Source: an uncultured Sterolibacteriaceae bacterium (lineage in GTDB: Bacteria; Pseudomonadota; Gammaproteobacteria; Burkholderiales; Rhodocyclaceae). From it: a stretch of DNA of 64,000 nucleotides. The position numbers and the translations under genes are program-made. Below the pieces are notes generated by a model. It worked only from the letters and a program-made list of their open reading frames with translations. It searched no databases and was not told the origin of the DNA. Location: the NCBI GenBank assembly GCA_937888595.1, contig CALARK010000016.1, positions 79,092 through 143,091 on the forward strand, in the 5' to 3' direction. Numbering within the stretch: the first letter of the stretch is position 1; the number at the start of each line of letters is the position of its first letter. Below are positions 41,892-50,700 of this stretch, in pieces.

Positions 41892-43991
41892 TCAAGCCTT
41901 GGCACCGATGATCGCCGTGACCTTGATGGTCTTCGTTTCCGGAATTTCGCTGTTCGCCAGCACCTTCAGATTCGTCCATGCGCGCCGCAGGAAGCGCGAC
42001 AGCAGCCAGCGCAGCTGGCCCGGCACCAGCAGGACCGGCGGCAGGCCGAGATCTTCCTGCCGCTTCGCCGCCGCCGCCGTCTCGTTGAGCAGCGTGTCGG
42101 CCAGGCCGGGCTCGATGCCCGAGCCGTCGGCCCCCGACCCCTGCAGCGCCTGCGTGAGCAGGCGTTCGAGTCCCGGCTCGAGCGCCATCACCTGCAGGTC
42201 CTGGCCGGCCGGATAGATCTGCTGGACGATGGCGCGGCCGAGCGCGATGCGCACCAGCGCCGTCAGTTCGGTCGGATCCTGGGTGCGTACGGCGTTCTCT
42301 GCCAGCGTCTCGATGATGCTGCGCATGTCGCGGATGTTGACCCCCTCCTCCAGCAGGTTCTGCAGCACGCGCTGGACGGTCGAGAGCGGCAGGGTCTTCG
42401 GCACCAGTTCCTCGATGAGCTTGGGCGCATCCTTGGCGAGATGGTCGAGCAGCGCCTGGGTTTCCTGCCGGCCGAGCAGTTCGGCGGCATGGGAAAGGAT
42501 CAGGTGGTTGAGGTGGGTGGCGATCACCGTGCCGGCATCGACCACCGTGTAGCCCATCACGTGCGCCTGGTCGCGCATGCCCGCCTCGATCCATACCGCC
42601 GGGAGGCCGAAGGCCGGATCCTTCGTCGTATTGCCGGGCAGCGGACCGCTGACGCGGCCGGGGTTGATCGCGAGGAACATGCCGGGCCAGGCTTCGCCGG
42701 CACCGACCTCGACGCCCTTGAGCGTGATGCGGTAGCCGTTCGGCTTCAGTTCGAGGTTGTCGCGGATATGAACCGGCGCCGAGAGGAAACCGACTTCCTG
42801 CGCGAACTTCTTGCGCAGGCCGCGGATGCGCCGCAGCAACTCGCCGTCCTGGCCGCGATCGACGAGCGGGATGAGGCGATAGCCCACTTCGAGGCCGAGC
42901 ACGTCGACCGGTGCGACGTCGGCCCAACTCGCCTCGGCCGACTCCTCCGGTGCTGCCGGCGCTTCGACCGGAGCTTCCTGTGCGGCCGCCTCCGCCACCT
43001 GCGCCTTGCGCGTGCTGCGCCAGGCGAGCCAACCGAGCCCCGCCGCCAGCAGCAGGAACACGAAGTGCGGCATGCCCGGGATCACGCCCAGGATGCCGAG
43101 AATGCCGCCGGCCAGCGCCAGCACCATCGGATTGCCGAACAGCTGGCTGGTAAATGAGGAGGTCAGGTCCTTCTCGTCATTGACGCGGGACACCACCATG
43201 CCGGCCGCCACTGAGATGACCAGCGCGGGAATCTGCGCGACGAGGCCGTCGCCGATGGTTAGCAGGGTATAGACCTTGGCCGCCTGCCCGGCACCCATGT
43301 CGTGCTGGAGCATGCCGACGATCAGGCCGCCGATGATGTTGATCAGCAGGATCAGGATGCCGGCGATGGCGTCGCCGCGCACGAACTTCGAGGCACCGTC
43401 CATGGAGCCGAAGAAGTCGGCTTCCTGCGAGATTTCCTTGCGGCGGCGGCGCGCCTCGTCCTCGCCGATCAGGCCGGCGTTGAGGTCGGCGTCGATGGCC
43501 ATCTGCTTGCCGGGCATCGCATCGAGGGTGAAACGTGCCGACACTTCGGCGATGCGGCCCGCGCCCTTGGTGATGACGACGAAGTTGATGATCGTCAGGA
43601 TGATGAAGACGATGATGCCGACCGCGTAGTTGCCGCCGACCAGGAAGTGGCCGAAGGCCTCGATCACCTTGCCGGCGGCGTCCGGCCCGCTGTGACCCTC
43701 GAGCAGGACGATCCGCGTCGAGGCGACGTTGAGCGAGAGGCGCAGCAGGGTCGTCACCAGCAGCACGGTGGGGAACACCGAGAAGTCGAGCGGCTTGAGG
43801 GTGTAGAGCGCCACCAGCATCACCATGATCGACAGGGCGATGTTGAAGGTGAAGAACAGGTCGAGCATGATGGGCGGCAGCGGCAGCACCATCATCGAGA
43901 GGATCAGGATGATGAGGATCGGCGCCGCCAGCGCCTTCAGATTCTCCGGCCGCGCCAACACGCGCCAGTCGAGCGCCTGGGTCGCCGCCAT
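41892..43991 (-). CDS. flhA: Flagellar export gate protein FlhA
   Basis: A 699-residue integral membrane protein of the export gate, a homo-nonamer. Eight predicted transmembrane helices occupy ~20-325. The conserved FHIPEP-type cytoplasmic loop (RFTLDAMPGKQMAIDADLNAGLI) lies between helices 4 and 5. An Ala/Glu-rich linker (~335-365) leads to the large C-terminal domain that docks chaperones. ATG 43991 overlaps the flhB TGA by one base (TGATG); TTG 43994 is the other option. All domains are present. Confidence 0.97.
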   Translation of the reverse strand: MAATQALDWRVLARPENLKALAAPILIILILSMMVLPLPPIMLDLFFTFNIALSIMVMLVALYTLKPLDFSVFPTVLLVTTLLRLSLNVASTRIVLLEGHSGPDAAGKVIEAFGHFLVGGNYAVGIIVFIILTIINFVVITKGAGRIAEVSARFTLDAMPGKQMAIDADLNAGLIGEDEARRRRKEISQEADFFGSMDGASKFVRGDAIAGILILLINIIGGLIVGMLQHDMGAGQAAKVYTLLTIGDGLVAQIPALVISVAAGMVVSRVNDEKDLTSSFTSQLFGNPMVLALAGGILGILGVIPGMPHFVFLLLAAGLGWLAWRSTRKAQVAEAAAQEAPVEAPAAPEESAEASWADVAPVDVLGLEVGYRLIPLVDRGQDGELLRRIRGLRKKFAQEVGFLSAPVHIRDNLELKPNGYRITLKGVEVGAGEAWPGMFLAINPGRVSGPLPGNTTKDPAFGLPAVWIEAGMRDQAHVMGYTVVDAGTVIATHLNHLILSHAAELLGRQETQALLDHLAKDAPKLIEELVPKTLPLSTVQRVLQNLLEEGVNIRDMRSIIETLAENAVRTQDPTELTALVRIALGRAIVQQIYPAGQDLQVMALEPGLERLLTQALQGSGADGSGIEPGLADTLLNETAAAAKRQEDLGLPPVLLVPGQLRWLLSRFLRRAWTNLKVLANSEIPETKTIKVTAIIGAKA

Positions 43992-45142
43992 CAATCAGCC
44001 ACCCCCGGATCGAGGCCGTCGGGCACGGCCACCGCCAGCGGCGGTGCCGGCGGTAGCAGGCCGGGCGCGGCCTGGCTCATGAACTGGTTGAGCTGGTAGA
44101 CGTAAGCCATCACTTCGGCCACCGCCGTGTAGAGGGCCGTCGGCACGCCCTCGCCGACCTCGACATGCTTGTGCAATGCCCGTGCGAGGGGCGGCAGTTC
44201 GAGCACCGGCACGTCGTTTTCTGCCGCCAGCTCGCGAATCTTCTGCGCCACGAGGTTCATGCCCTTCGCGACCACCTGCGGCGCCCCCATCTTTTCGCTG
44301 TCGTACTTGAGGGCGACGGCGAAGTGCGTCGGGTTGGTCACCACCACGTCGGCCTTCGGCACCTCGGACATCATGCGGCGGCGGGCGATCTCGCGCTGCT
44401 GGCTGCGGATGCGCGCCTTGAGCTGCGGGTCGCCTTCCAGTTCCTTGTATTCCTGCCGCAGCTCTTCCTTGGTCATCTTCAGGCCGGCGTAATAGCGCCA
44501 GAGCTGGAAGGGCACGTCGATCAGCGCGATCACCGCGAGGCCGGCGACGAAGCCGATGAAGGCGTACAGGATCATCCGGCCGAAGGCCGGCAGCGCCGTT
44601 TCGAGCGGCTGCGACAACAGGGCGAACAGGTTGTCCCGCTCGTTGGCGACCACCCAGAAGACGATGCCGCCCAGCAGCAGCGTCTTGAGGATGCCCTTCA
44701 CCATCTCGGCGATGCTCTGCCAGGAGATCATGCGCTTGACGCCCTTGAGCGGGTCGAGGCGATCGAACTTCAGGGCCAGCGCCTTCGGCGAAAAGAGGAT
44801 GCCGCCCGTCAGCAGGATCGGAGCCAGCAGGGCCGCCACCAGGGTGACGATGAAGAAGGGTACCAGCGTGGCAATGGCCTCATTGCCGAGGGACAGCAGG
44901 TTCATGCCGATCGCGTTGGTATCGAAGGCCTCCTGACGGTCCAGCGTCAGCCCCGAGCGCATCACGTCCTCGCCATGCCGCACGAACCACCCGGACAATC
45001 CCCACAGACCGCCCGCCCCGCCGGCCATGACCAGAAAAGCCGTCAGCTCGCGTGACTGCGGGACCTGCCCCTCTTCGCGCGCCTGTTCCAGACGTCGCGA
45101 CGATGGCGCTTCGGTCTTTTCGAGGTCGCTGTCTTCAGCCAT
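43991..45142 (-). CDS. flhB: Flagellar export switch protein FlhB
   Basis: A 383-residue export gate protein with a charged N-terminus, four transmembrane helices (~30-215) and a cytoplasmic C-domain with the self-cleavage motif NPTH (VVVTNPTHFAVALKYDSE). The motif is intact, unlike in the FhlB protein of this window. A Pro/Ala-rich tail ends the protein. ATG 45142 has GGAAGAG upstream; GTG 45157 is an alternative adding five residues. A perfect CGGCAA-N3-TTGCCG palindrome (45163-45177) lies just upstream. It is followed directly by flhA. Confidence 0.95.
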   Translation of the reverse strand: MAEDSDLEKTEAPSSRRLEQAREEGQVPQSRELTAFLVMAGGAGGLWGLSGWFVRHGEDVMRSGLTLDRQEAFDTNAIGMNLLSLGNEAIATLVPFFIVTLVAALLAPILLTGGILFSPKALALKFDRLDPLKGVKRMISWQSIAEMVKGILKTLLLGGIVFWVVANERDNLFALLSQPLETALPAFGRMILYAFIGFVAGLAVIALIDVPFQLWRYYAGLKMTKEELRQEYKELEGDPQLKARIRSQQREIARRRMMSEVPKADVVVTNPTHFAVALKYDSEKMGAPQVVAKGMNLVAQKIRELAAENDVPVLELPPLARALHKHVEVGEGVPTALYTAVAEVMAYVYQLNQFMSQAAPGLLPPAPPLAVAVPDGLDPGVAD

Positions 45143-45162
45143 GGGGGACTCTTCCACTCATG

Positions 45163-45177
45163 GCGGCAATTATTGCC
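45163..45177. promoter_or_regulatory. CGGCAA-N3-TTGCCG palindrome upstream of flhB
   Basis: A perfect palindrome with spacer TTA, 20 bases upstream of the flhB ATG. No sigma-54 promoter with correct spacing was found nearby, so the start of flhB transcription is unknown. Confidence 0.55.
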
Positions 45178-45278
45178 GGCGGGGTCGACAGGGAACCGGG
45201 GAATAAGGGGGGATAGTGCGGTTATTCCTCGCCGGCATTCTGTGCCGCCGATCCCATGCTAGCGGCCTGCCGGCTTTC

Positions 45279-45301
45279 GCCGTCCCGCCGGCGCCGACTT
45301 C
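45279..45301 (-). repeat. 23-bp dispersed element (22/23) after mshP
   Basis: Begins at the last base of the mshP TAG stop, in the direction of transcription. Confidence 0.85.
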
Positions 45302-45822
45302 TAGCAGCGGTAGGGGGGCTGGGCGCCCGGGTCGCCGGACGGATCGCGACAGTTGCCGAGCCGCACCCAGACCTTGCGCTCGACGGCGTAGGGCGTACCG
45401 GCAGCGATGCTGGCCGTGGCACCGACGTCGTAGATGCGGACATTGAGGCCATTGACGGTGTGGTCGGTGGAGCTGCACTCGATCGTCACACTGAAGCCGT
45501 CGAGGTCGCTGCCGGCGAAGGCACCGGCGGGGAATGCGCCGACACCGGCACAGGTCGTGAAATTCGCGAAATTCGGCGTGGCAAAGCCTGCATTGCGTGG
45601 ATCAAGCAGCCTGTATGCCGCATAGTCGATCCCGGCGCGTGCTGCCTGGTAGGCCCGCATCCCCTGCACGTCGAGCGCCGCACCGGCGTGCTGTCCGGTG
45701 GTTAGGGACAGGATGGCTGCCCCCAGGGCGGTCAGCACCACCAGGATGAAGATGGCGCTGACGAGGGCGAAGCCACGAACGCGGAAAGCTATGCGGCGGG
45801 GTTCAGGGCGCGTTGTCGACAT
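45301..45822 (-). CDS. mshP: MSHA biogenesis protein MshP-like
   Basis: A 173-residue protein with a single N-terminal hydrophobic helix (~17-40, GFALVSAIFILVVLTALGAAILSL), like MshP and PilX-type minor pilins. It is followed by QGMRAYQAARAGIDYAAYRL and a Cys-containing globular part with four Cys. It overlaps mshO by 20 bases and is the last of the msh genes. Such proteins are thought to prime assembly of MSHA-type IV pili. The basic leader and a Gly before Phe match class III prepilin processing. Confidence 0.85.
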   Translation of the reverse strand: MSTTRPEPRRIAFRVRGFALVSAIFILVVLTALGAAILSLTTGQHAGAALDVQGMRAYQAARAGIDYAAYRLLDPRNAGFATPNFANFTTCAGVGAFPAGAFAGSDLDGFSVTIECSSTDHTVNGLNVRIYDVGATASIAAGTPYAVERKVWVRLGNCRDPSGDPGAQPPYRC

Positions 45823-46699
45823 GCGCCTCTCCCATCAGTGTCACGGTTTCGCCGCTGTCCGTCAGCGTCAGTGTGAGGGTCAGCAGCCCGAAGCGGGCCG
45901 ACACCCCGGCGATGTAGTCCAGCTCGAAGGCCGTGCAATCGACGTTGTCCGCCAGCACGGTGATGCTCGCGGCGGTGGACAACGGCGCCGCGGCGATGTT
46001 CGTCGGCTGTGCCGCCTGCCGGACATAGCCGCCATAGCGTTTCAACTGTCGGGCGGCCGCATCGCAGGCATAGGTGACCGGCGAAGCCGGGATCACGTAG
46101 AAACGGCCGCTCGGCGAACCGCCCGGCGGCAGGAAGGTCGTCGTGGCGAAACTGAACGTATCCTCTCCCGCCGCGCTCGCCGGCACCGGTGAAGCCAGGG
46201 TGGCGACGCCATGCCCGCAATAGATGCTGTAGATGCCGCTGGCCGGATTGCAGTCGCTGCCGGCGTTGTTGTACTGGTTGTAGATCGCCAGCTGGTCCGA
46301 TCCGAGTGTCACGGCCAGGGGCTGGCCATTGGCCCCCGGGGCAACGAGGCTGCCGATCGAGACTAGGCTGCTGCAGCCCGGTGCGACAAAGCAGGCGTCG
46401 TCATGGCGGTACATGCCGCCCCCCTTGAGCGGGATGAACTCGAGCACCCCGCCGCTGACGCGCACCGAATTCGGCAGGGCCAGCCGCACGTCACGCAGGA
46501 TCCGCCGCAGGGCAGTATCGGCACCATCGCTCAAGGCCGCACGGCGGCGCGTATCGACGTAGCCTTCCACCGGTGCGCGGATGAAGACCGCCACCATGCC
46601 GGCGATCACGCCGGTGATGACGATCACCATGATCGCCTCGATCAGCGTGAAGCCTCCCTGACGAGCCAGCATTTTTCGGATCGTTCGCATGGCGCCCAT
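45803..46699 (-). CDS. mshO: MSHA minor pseudopilin MshO-like
   Basis: A 298-residue pseudopilin with the prepilin peptidase motif QGG^FTLIEAIMVIVITGVIAG near residues 14-33. The next stretch, VAVFIRAPVEGYVDTRRRAALSDGADTALRRILRDVRLALPNSVR in pieces, is characteristic of MshO. The globular part has several Cys. ATG 46699 has GGAGGG eight bases upstream. It lies 4 bases after mshD. It is expected in the inner membrane, then at the pilus tip. Confidence 0.88.
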   Translation of the reverse strand: MGAMRTIRKMLARQGGFTLIEAIMVIVITGVIAGMVAVFIRAPVEGYVDTRRRAALSDGADTALRRILRDVRLALPNSVRVSGGVLEFIPLKGGGMYRHDDACFVAPGCSSLVSIGSLVAPGANGQPLAVTLGSDQLAIYNQYNNAGSDCNPASGIYSIYCGHGVATLASPVPASAAGEDTFSFATTTFLPPGGSPSGRFYVIPASPVTYACDAAARQLKRYGGYVRQAAQPTNIAAAPLSTAASITVLADNVDCTAFELDYIAGVSARFGLLTLTLTLTDSGETVTLMGEAHVDNAP

Positions 46700-46703
46700 C
46701 TGA

Positions 46704-47282
46704 TTACCCTCCGGCGTTCGGCGAATGCCGGAGACGGTAGCCGGTCAGCGTGACGCTCTCGTCGCCGCGCGTCACGGTCACGGCGATGCGCAGGGCATCA
46801 CCGGACGTGACGCCGAAGGCCGTGCCGGCATCGGCGATCGCGATCGAGGCATCGTAGCCCGCCACCACCGGATTGTTCAGCGCATTGGTGATCGTGCCGG
46901 TCATGCTCAGGCCGTGGTAATCGCTGACGTTATCGAACACCAGCGTCGCCCCCGTGCCGTAGCGGACCTCGCCTTCCGGGCCGAGCGCCGTGTCTTCGGA
47001 GGTCGTCGCACAGCCGCCGGGGCCTACGGCGGGACTGGTCGCGGTCGCGGCATTGGCATCGTTCGGGTCGCAGAAAGTGAACGGCTGCAGGATGACCTCC
47101 TCCAGCAGCGACTCGGCGACAGCCAGCATCTGCTTGCGTACCAGCGGATCGGCACTGGCCCGCGTCGCCGTGTTGAAGACGGCCAGCGAACCGGCGAGCG
47201 CGACGCCGACGATGACGATGAACAGGATCAGCTCAATCAGCGTAAGGCCGGACTGGCAACGGTAGCGGCACTCAATGCACAT
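46704..47282 (-). CDS. mshD: MSHA minor pseudopilin MshD-like
   Basis: A 192-residue pseudopilin with a prepilin motif QSG^LTLIELILFIVIVGVAL (~residues 10-28). It then has ASADPLVRKQMLAVAESLLEEV, which is typical of MshD. Leu rather than Phe follows the cleavage Gly. It overlaps mshC by 11 bases. It probably forms a tip complex with MshC, MshO and MshP. Confidence 0.87.
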   Translation of the reverse strand: MCIECRYRCQSGLTLIELILFIVIVGVALAGSLAVFNTATRASADPLVRKQMLAVAESLLEEVILQPFTFCDPNDANAATATSPAVGPGGCATTSEDTALGPEGEVRYGTGATLVFDNVSDYHGLSMTGTITNALNNPVVAGYDASIAIADAGTAFGVTSGDALRIAVTVTRGDESVTLTGYRLRHSPNAGG

Positions 47283-47775
47283 AGCCGGTTTCCGCCTCGA
47301 CGGTAATATTGCCGGCCCCGCTCACGGTGAAGGTGAGGGTGGCCGCCGACTGGATACGGCCGAGCGGGTCGAAGATCACCGTGGCATTGGGGGTGAGCGT
47401 CACACCGCCCGGCGGGTCGAGCTGGTTGTCGTTTTCACCGGGCAGGACCAGGTCGCGATCGAAGGTCGCCGCGGTCGGCCCCTCGGGAATGCCGCTCGCG
47501 ATATGGGCGGTCAATGTGCTGCCCGCGACCGTCACCCGCGCGTAGCGCCGCTGCGCCACCGCCGACTTGCGGGCAAACTCAAGCGCCGTTCGAACACGGT
47601 CGCGGAAACCGATCTCGTCGTAGCCGCGCAGCAGATCCATGCGTGGCAGCACGGCGATGGCGAGGATGCCGATGATGACCATCGTCACCACCAGTTCTAT
47701 CATCGTGAAGCCGGGCGATCCGCGCCGTCCCGCCGGCGCCGACTTTCCGCGCATGAACGGGCGTCCGCTGGCCAC
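47272..47775 (-). CDS. mshC: MSHA minor pseudopilin MshC-like
   Basis: A 167-residue GspH/FimT-like pseudopilin with motif SPG^FTMIELVVTMVIIGILAI after a basic leader. The leader (KSAPAGRRG) is encoded by a perfect copy of the dispersed element. The next segment, GFRDRVRTALEFARKSAVAQRRYARV, is typical of MshC. GTG 47775 is chosen because GAGG lies eight bases upstream and it abuts the mshQ stop (TGA-GTG); ATG 47754 is possible. Confidence 0.87.
   Translation of the reverse strand: MASGRPFMRGKSAPAGRRGSPGFTMIELVVTMVIIGILAIAVLPRMDLLRGYDEIGFRDRVRTALEFARKSAVAQRRYARVTVAGSTLTAHIASGIPEGPTAATFDRDLVLPGENDNQLDPPGGVTLTPNATVIFDPLGRIQSAATLTFTVSGAGNITVEAETGYVH
47724..47746 (-). repeat. 23-bp dispersed element, perfect copy, in mshC
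   Basis: Sense to mshC; encodes KSAPAGRR in the leader removed by prepilin peptidase. Confidence 0.9.
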
Positions 47776-50700
47776 TCAATAGGCCTCGCGCTGGTAAATG
47801 AACGCGCGGTTAGGCTTGTAGAGGCCGAACTGGGCCGTCCCGCGCGGATTGTCGAGGCCGCCGCCATCATAGTCGATATAGCGCAGGTAGTCGGGAATCG
47901 CCAGCGTCACCGTGACGCTGCCGGGGGCATTCGGTGCGGACAGCACGATGCTGCCGCGGCCATAGGCCCAGCTGGCACCGAGCGACGGGCTGGTCGTCAG
48001 CCCGGCTGGATTGCCTGCCAGGCTCGGGGTGCCCAAGACCGGGCAGGCGTCGTCGTTATTGACCGCCCAGTGGGTACCGTTCCAGTACTCGGCACGGACA
48101 GGCACGACGAGGGCGAGCTTTTCCGAACCGTAGGCATTCTCAATGAACAGGCGGCCATGGCGCAGCCTCGTCGTCCCCGCCTGCTGACGCTCATTGCCGC
48201 CACTCACATCGGCATCGAGGTCGAGCGTGGCCGGGAGCAGTGTCACGCCATCGGCATCCTGCGGCAGGGCACCGAACTGGAGGGTCTCATAGGGGCCCCA
48301 GGTAGCATCCGGGATCGTCGTGACGGGGCGGCTGAAGAGCAGATCGGCCAGCAGCGTCGCGGTGCCGCTGGTCCAGCTGCCGGAAGGTGTGCCGCTGACG
48401 GACAGCCGGCTACTCAAGGCAGTCGTACCCTGTACCGCCCCCATGCCGAGTGACGAGTTGGCGCCCAGCGCCAGCCAGTTGGCCGTCGCCGGATCGAGGC
48501 GCGCGAAGCCGAGCGCGTTGTCGTAATTGGTCGTCGTCCCGCCCCCTTCTTTTTCCGCGACAAGGCCGAGGCTGATGCGCAGCGGCTCGCCCATGTAGGT
48601 GAAAGTCGCCGCCGGGACGCATGACGCTCCCTGCCGGTTCGTCAGGCTCGGCGTCAGGACGAAATGGTGCGGCTTGAAGCGTCCGACCACGCCGGCATTG
48701 GCGGACAGGGTGAGGCCACTGTTCAGGTAGTTGTTCGCGGTCGCCAGCAGCGTGAAGCTGCCGACCTCGGAATACTGCAGCGTCGTCGCCGTCGCCGCCC
48801 CACCGCTGTAGCTGCCCTGCGCGATGCTGCCGTTGGCGAGCCCGCCGAGCGCCCCGCCCGCCGGCGTATAGCCTGCGCTGTCGGGGGCTAGCGTCGTCGC
48901 CCATGCGAAACGTGGCGCCACGGCGTTATCCGCCAGCGCGACATTCAGTGCCGCCCCGGTCAGGTCGGGAATGCCGTCGTTATTGCCGTCATCAGCCGCC
49001 TGCCATAGCACGCCACGTACGGTCGCGCTGAAGTTGCTGCCTGCGGAAGTGAACACGGTACCGCCGGCGGCGCTGGCGCCGGGGTTGCCGGCAATGGTCG
49101 CCTGCAGGGCGAAGGGGCGTGCCGTCAGTGTCGCGCTGCTGCCGGCGATGTCGACGGCGTTCGAGAACGCGCGCGTATCGTCCTCGAAATTGAGCAGGTA
49201 TTTGCCGACATCGGCCGTCGCCAGGTTGAAGCTGGCCACGCCGTTCGTGAAATTGAGGCTGAGGTTGAAAACGGCCTGGCCACCCGGATCGGCCGCCGGC
49301 AAGGTAACGGCGCCGATCGACGGCGCGGCGGCCCCGGCCGGATGGCTTCCGTCCGGCGTGTACCACGCATCGAGATTGTGGCTGCCGGTATAGCTCGTCT
49401 CGACGCCGCAGAGCCCCGTCGTCGGGTCCTTCTTCCAGAACGCCAGTTGCATCGCGTGGTCGCGGCCGGCGATGATCGTCGTGCCGAGCGCATCGGTTGG
49501 GGTGACGACGAAGGCATTGTCGAGGAACTGCACGGTGCCCGAGGTACCACTCGCTGACGTCGCCGTATCGGTGGCCGTCACCGTCAGGTTTTCCGCGACG
49601 CCGCTGACGAGATAAAACTGTGCATCGCCGTTGTCACTGGCGACAAACGTGTATTGATTGCCGACCAGCGTGCCGTCGGCCTGCCCCGACACCTTGGCCC
49701 ATGTCCCGCGCCCGGTACTGGTATCGAGCGTGACCGTCCCGGTATAGGAAGTGACCGTGCCGCCGGTACCGCCGGCACCGTCCTTGGCCGTGACGGTCAC
49801 GACCGGCGCCGCGGGCGTTCCGCCGGCCGTTCCGCAGGTACTCGCCGATGCCGGGACGCTGACCAGGAAACTGGCCGGGCCAAGCGGCAGGATCGGCTGC
49901 GCGGTACAGACCGACAGGTTGTCGATCTCGTGGATGTTGTCCGACCCACCCGTCGAGCCGGTGTAGGACAGCATCCAGTTGGCCGGGACGGCAGCCTGGC
50001 CGCTCTGTGTCTTCGCGTCATACTGAGGGATGATCGTCACGTAACCGCTGCCGCTGTCGCGATCGACTTTGACATAGGCATGCGTACCGTCGGAGTGATC
50101 GACCGTCACGCGGTATCGATGGTTGGGGCCGGCCGTTGCGCCCGGCTGATCGACCCCGGGCGACAGGGCGCCGCTTTCGGCGTGGATCAGGTAGCCGGTC
50201 GTGCCCGAGCCGGAGCCGCGTACCGATACCGAGTCGGGCACCGTGCCGGTCGGCGATCCCCCGTCGCCGCGACATTCCTCATCATTGCGGAAGTTGCCGT
50301 ACTCATCGATGCCGACCCCCAGCCAGCCGCCGGCAAAGCCATTGGTGCCGCACCGCTGGGCATAGCCCAGCGAGCCGCCGTAGGCGCCTGCCTGCGGCGT
50401 CACCGAGGCATCGGAGAAGGTCAGCGCAATTCCGTCCGCACCGCTACCGTTGTAGGCGAAATAGTCGAATTCGACGACGATCTTGTTGCCGGCCCCCGGG
50501 AACAGCCGCTGCAGATGGGCGGCGGTAGCTACGTTGCTGGTCGCATCGGTCAGCCGCAGACGGTTGTTGTAGATTTTCGGCTGGCCGAAACTGCCGCTGC
50601 TGCTGGAGGTCGTCCAGTCGCTGCCCGGGCTGGAACCATTGGCCCCCGTAAAGCTGTCGGTGAAGCAGTTGGTCAGGCAGGCTTCGGGCCGCGACGAGCC

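Noticed and set aside
40494..43157. 887-codon open frame on the plus strand opposite flhF and flhA
   Set aside because: It is the complement of two well-conserved genes in high-GC DNA, is Arg/His/Gln-rich and shows no family similarity.
45178..45278. Sigma-54 promoter upstream of flhB
   Set aside because: The candidate GGCAC...TGC pair has GG-GC spacing of 8 or 11 instead of 10.
48602..48619. Short sequence in mshQ resembling the dispersed element (AAAGTCGCCGCCGGGACG)
   Set aside because: It requires a deletion of several bases to align, so chance similarity in GC-rich coding DNA is likely.
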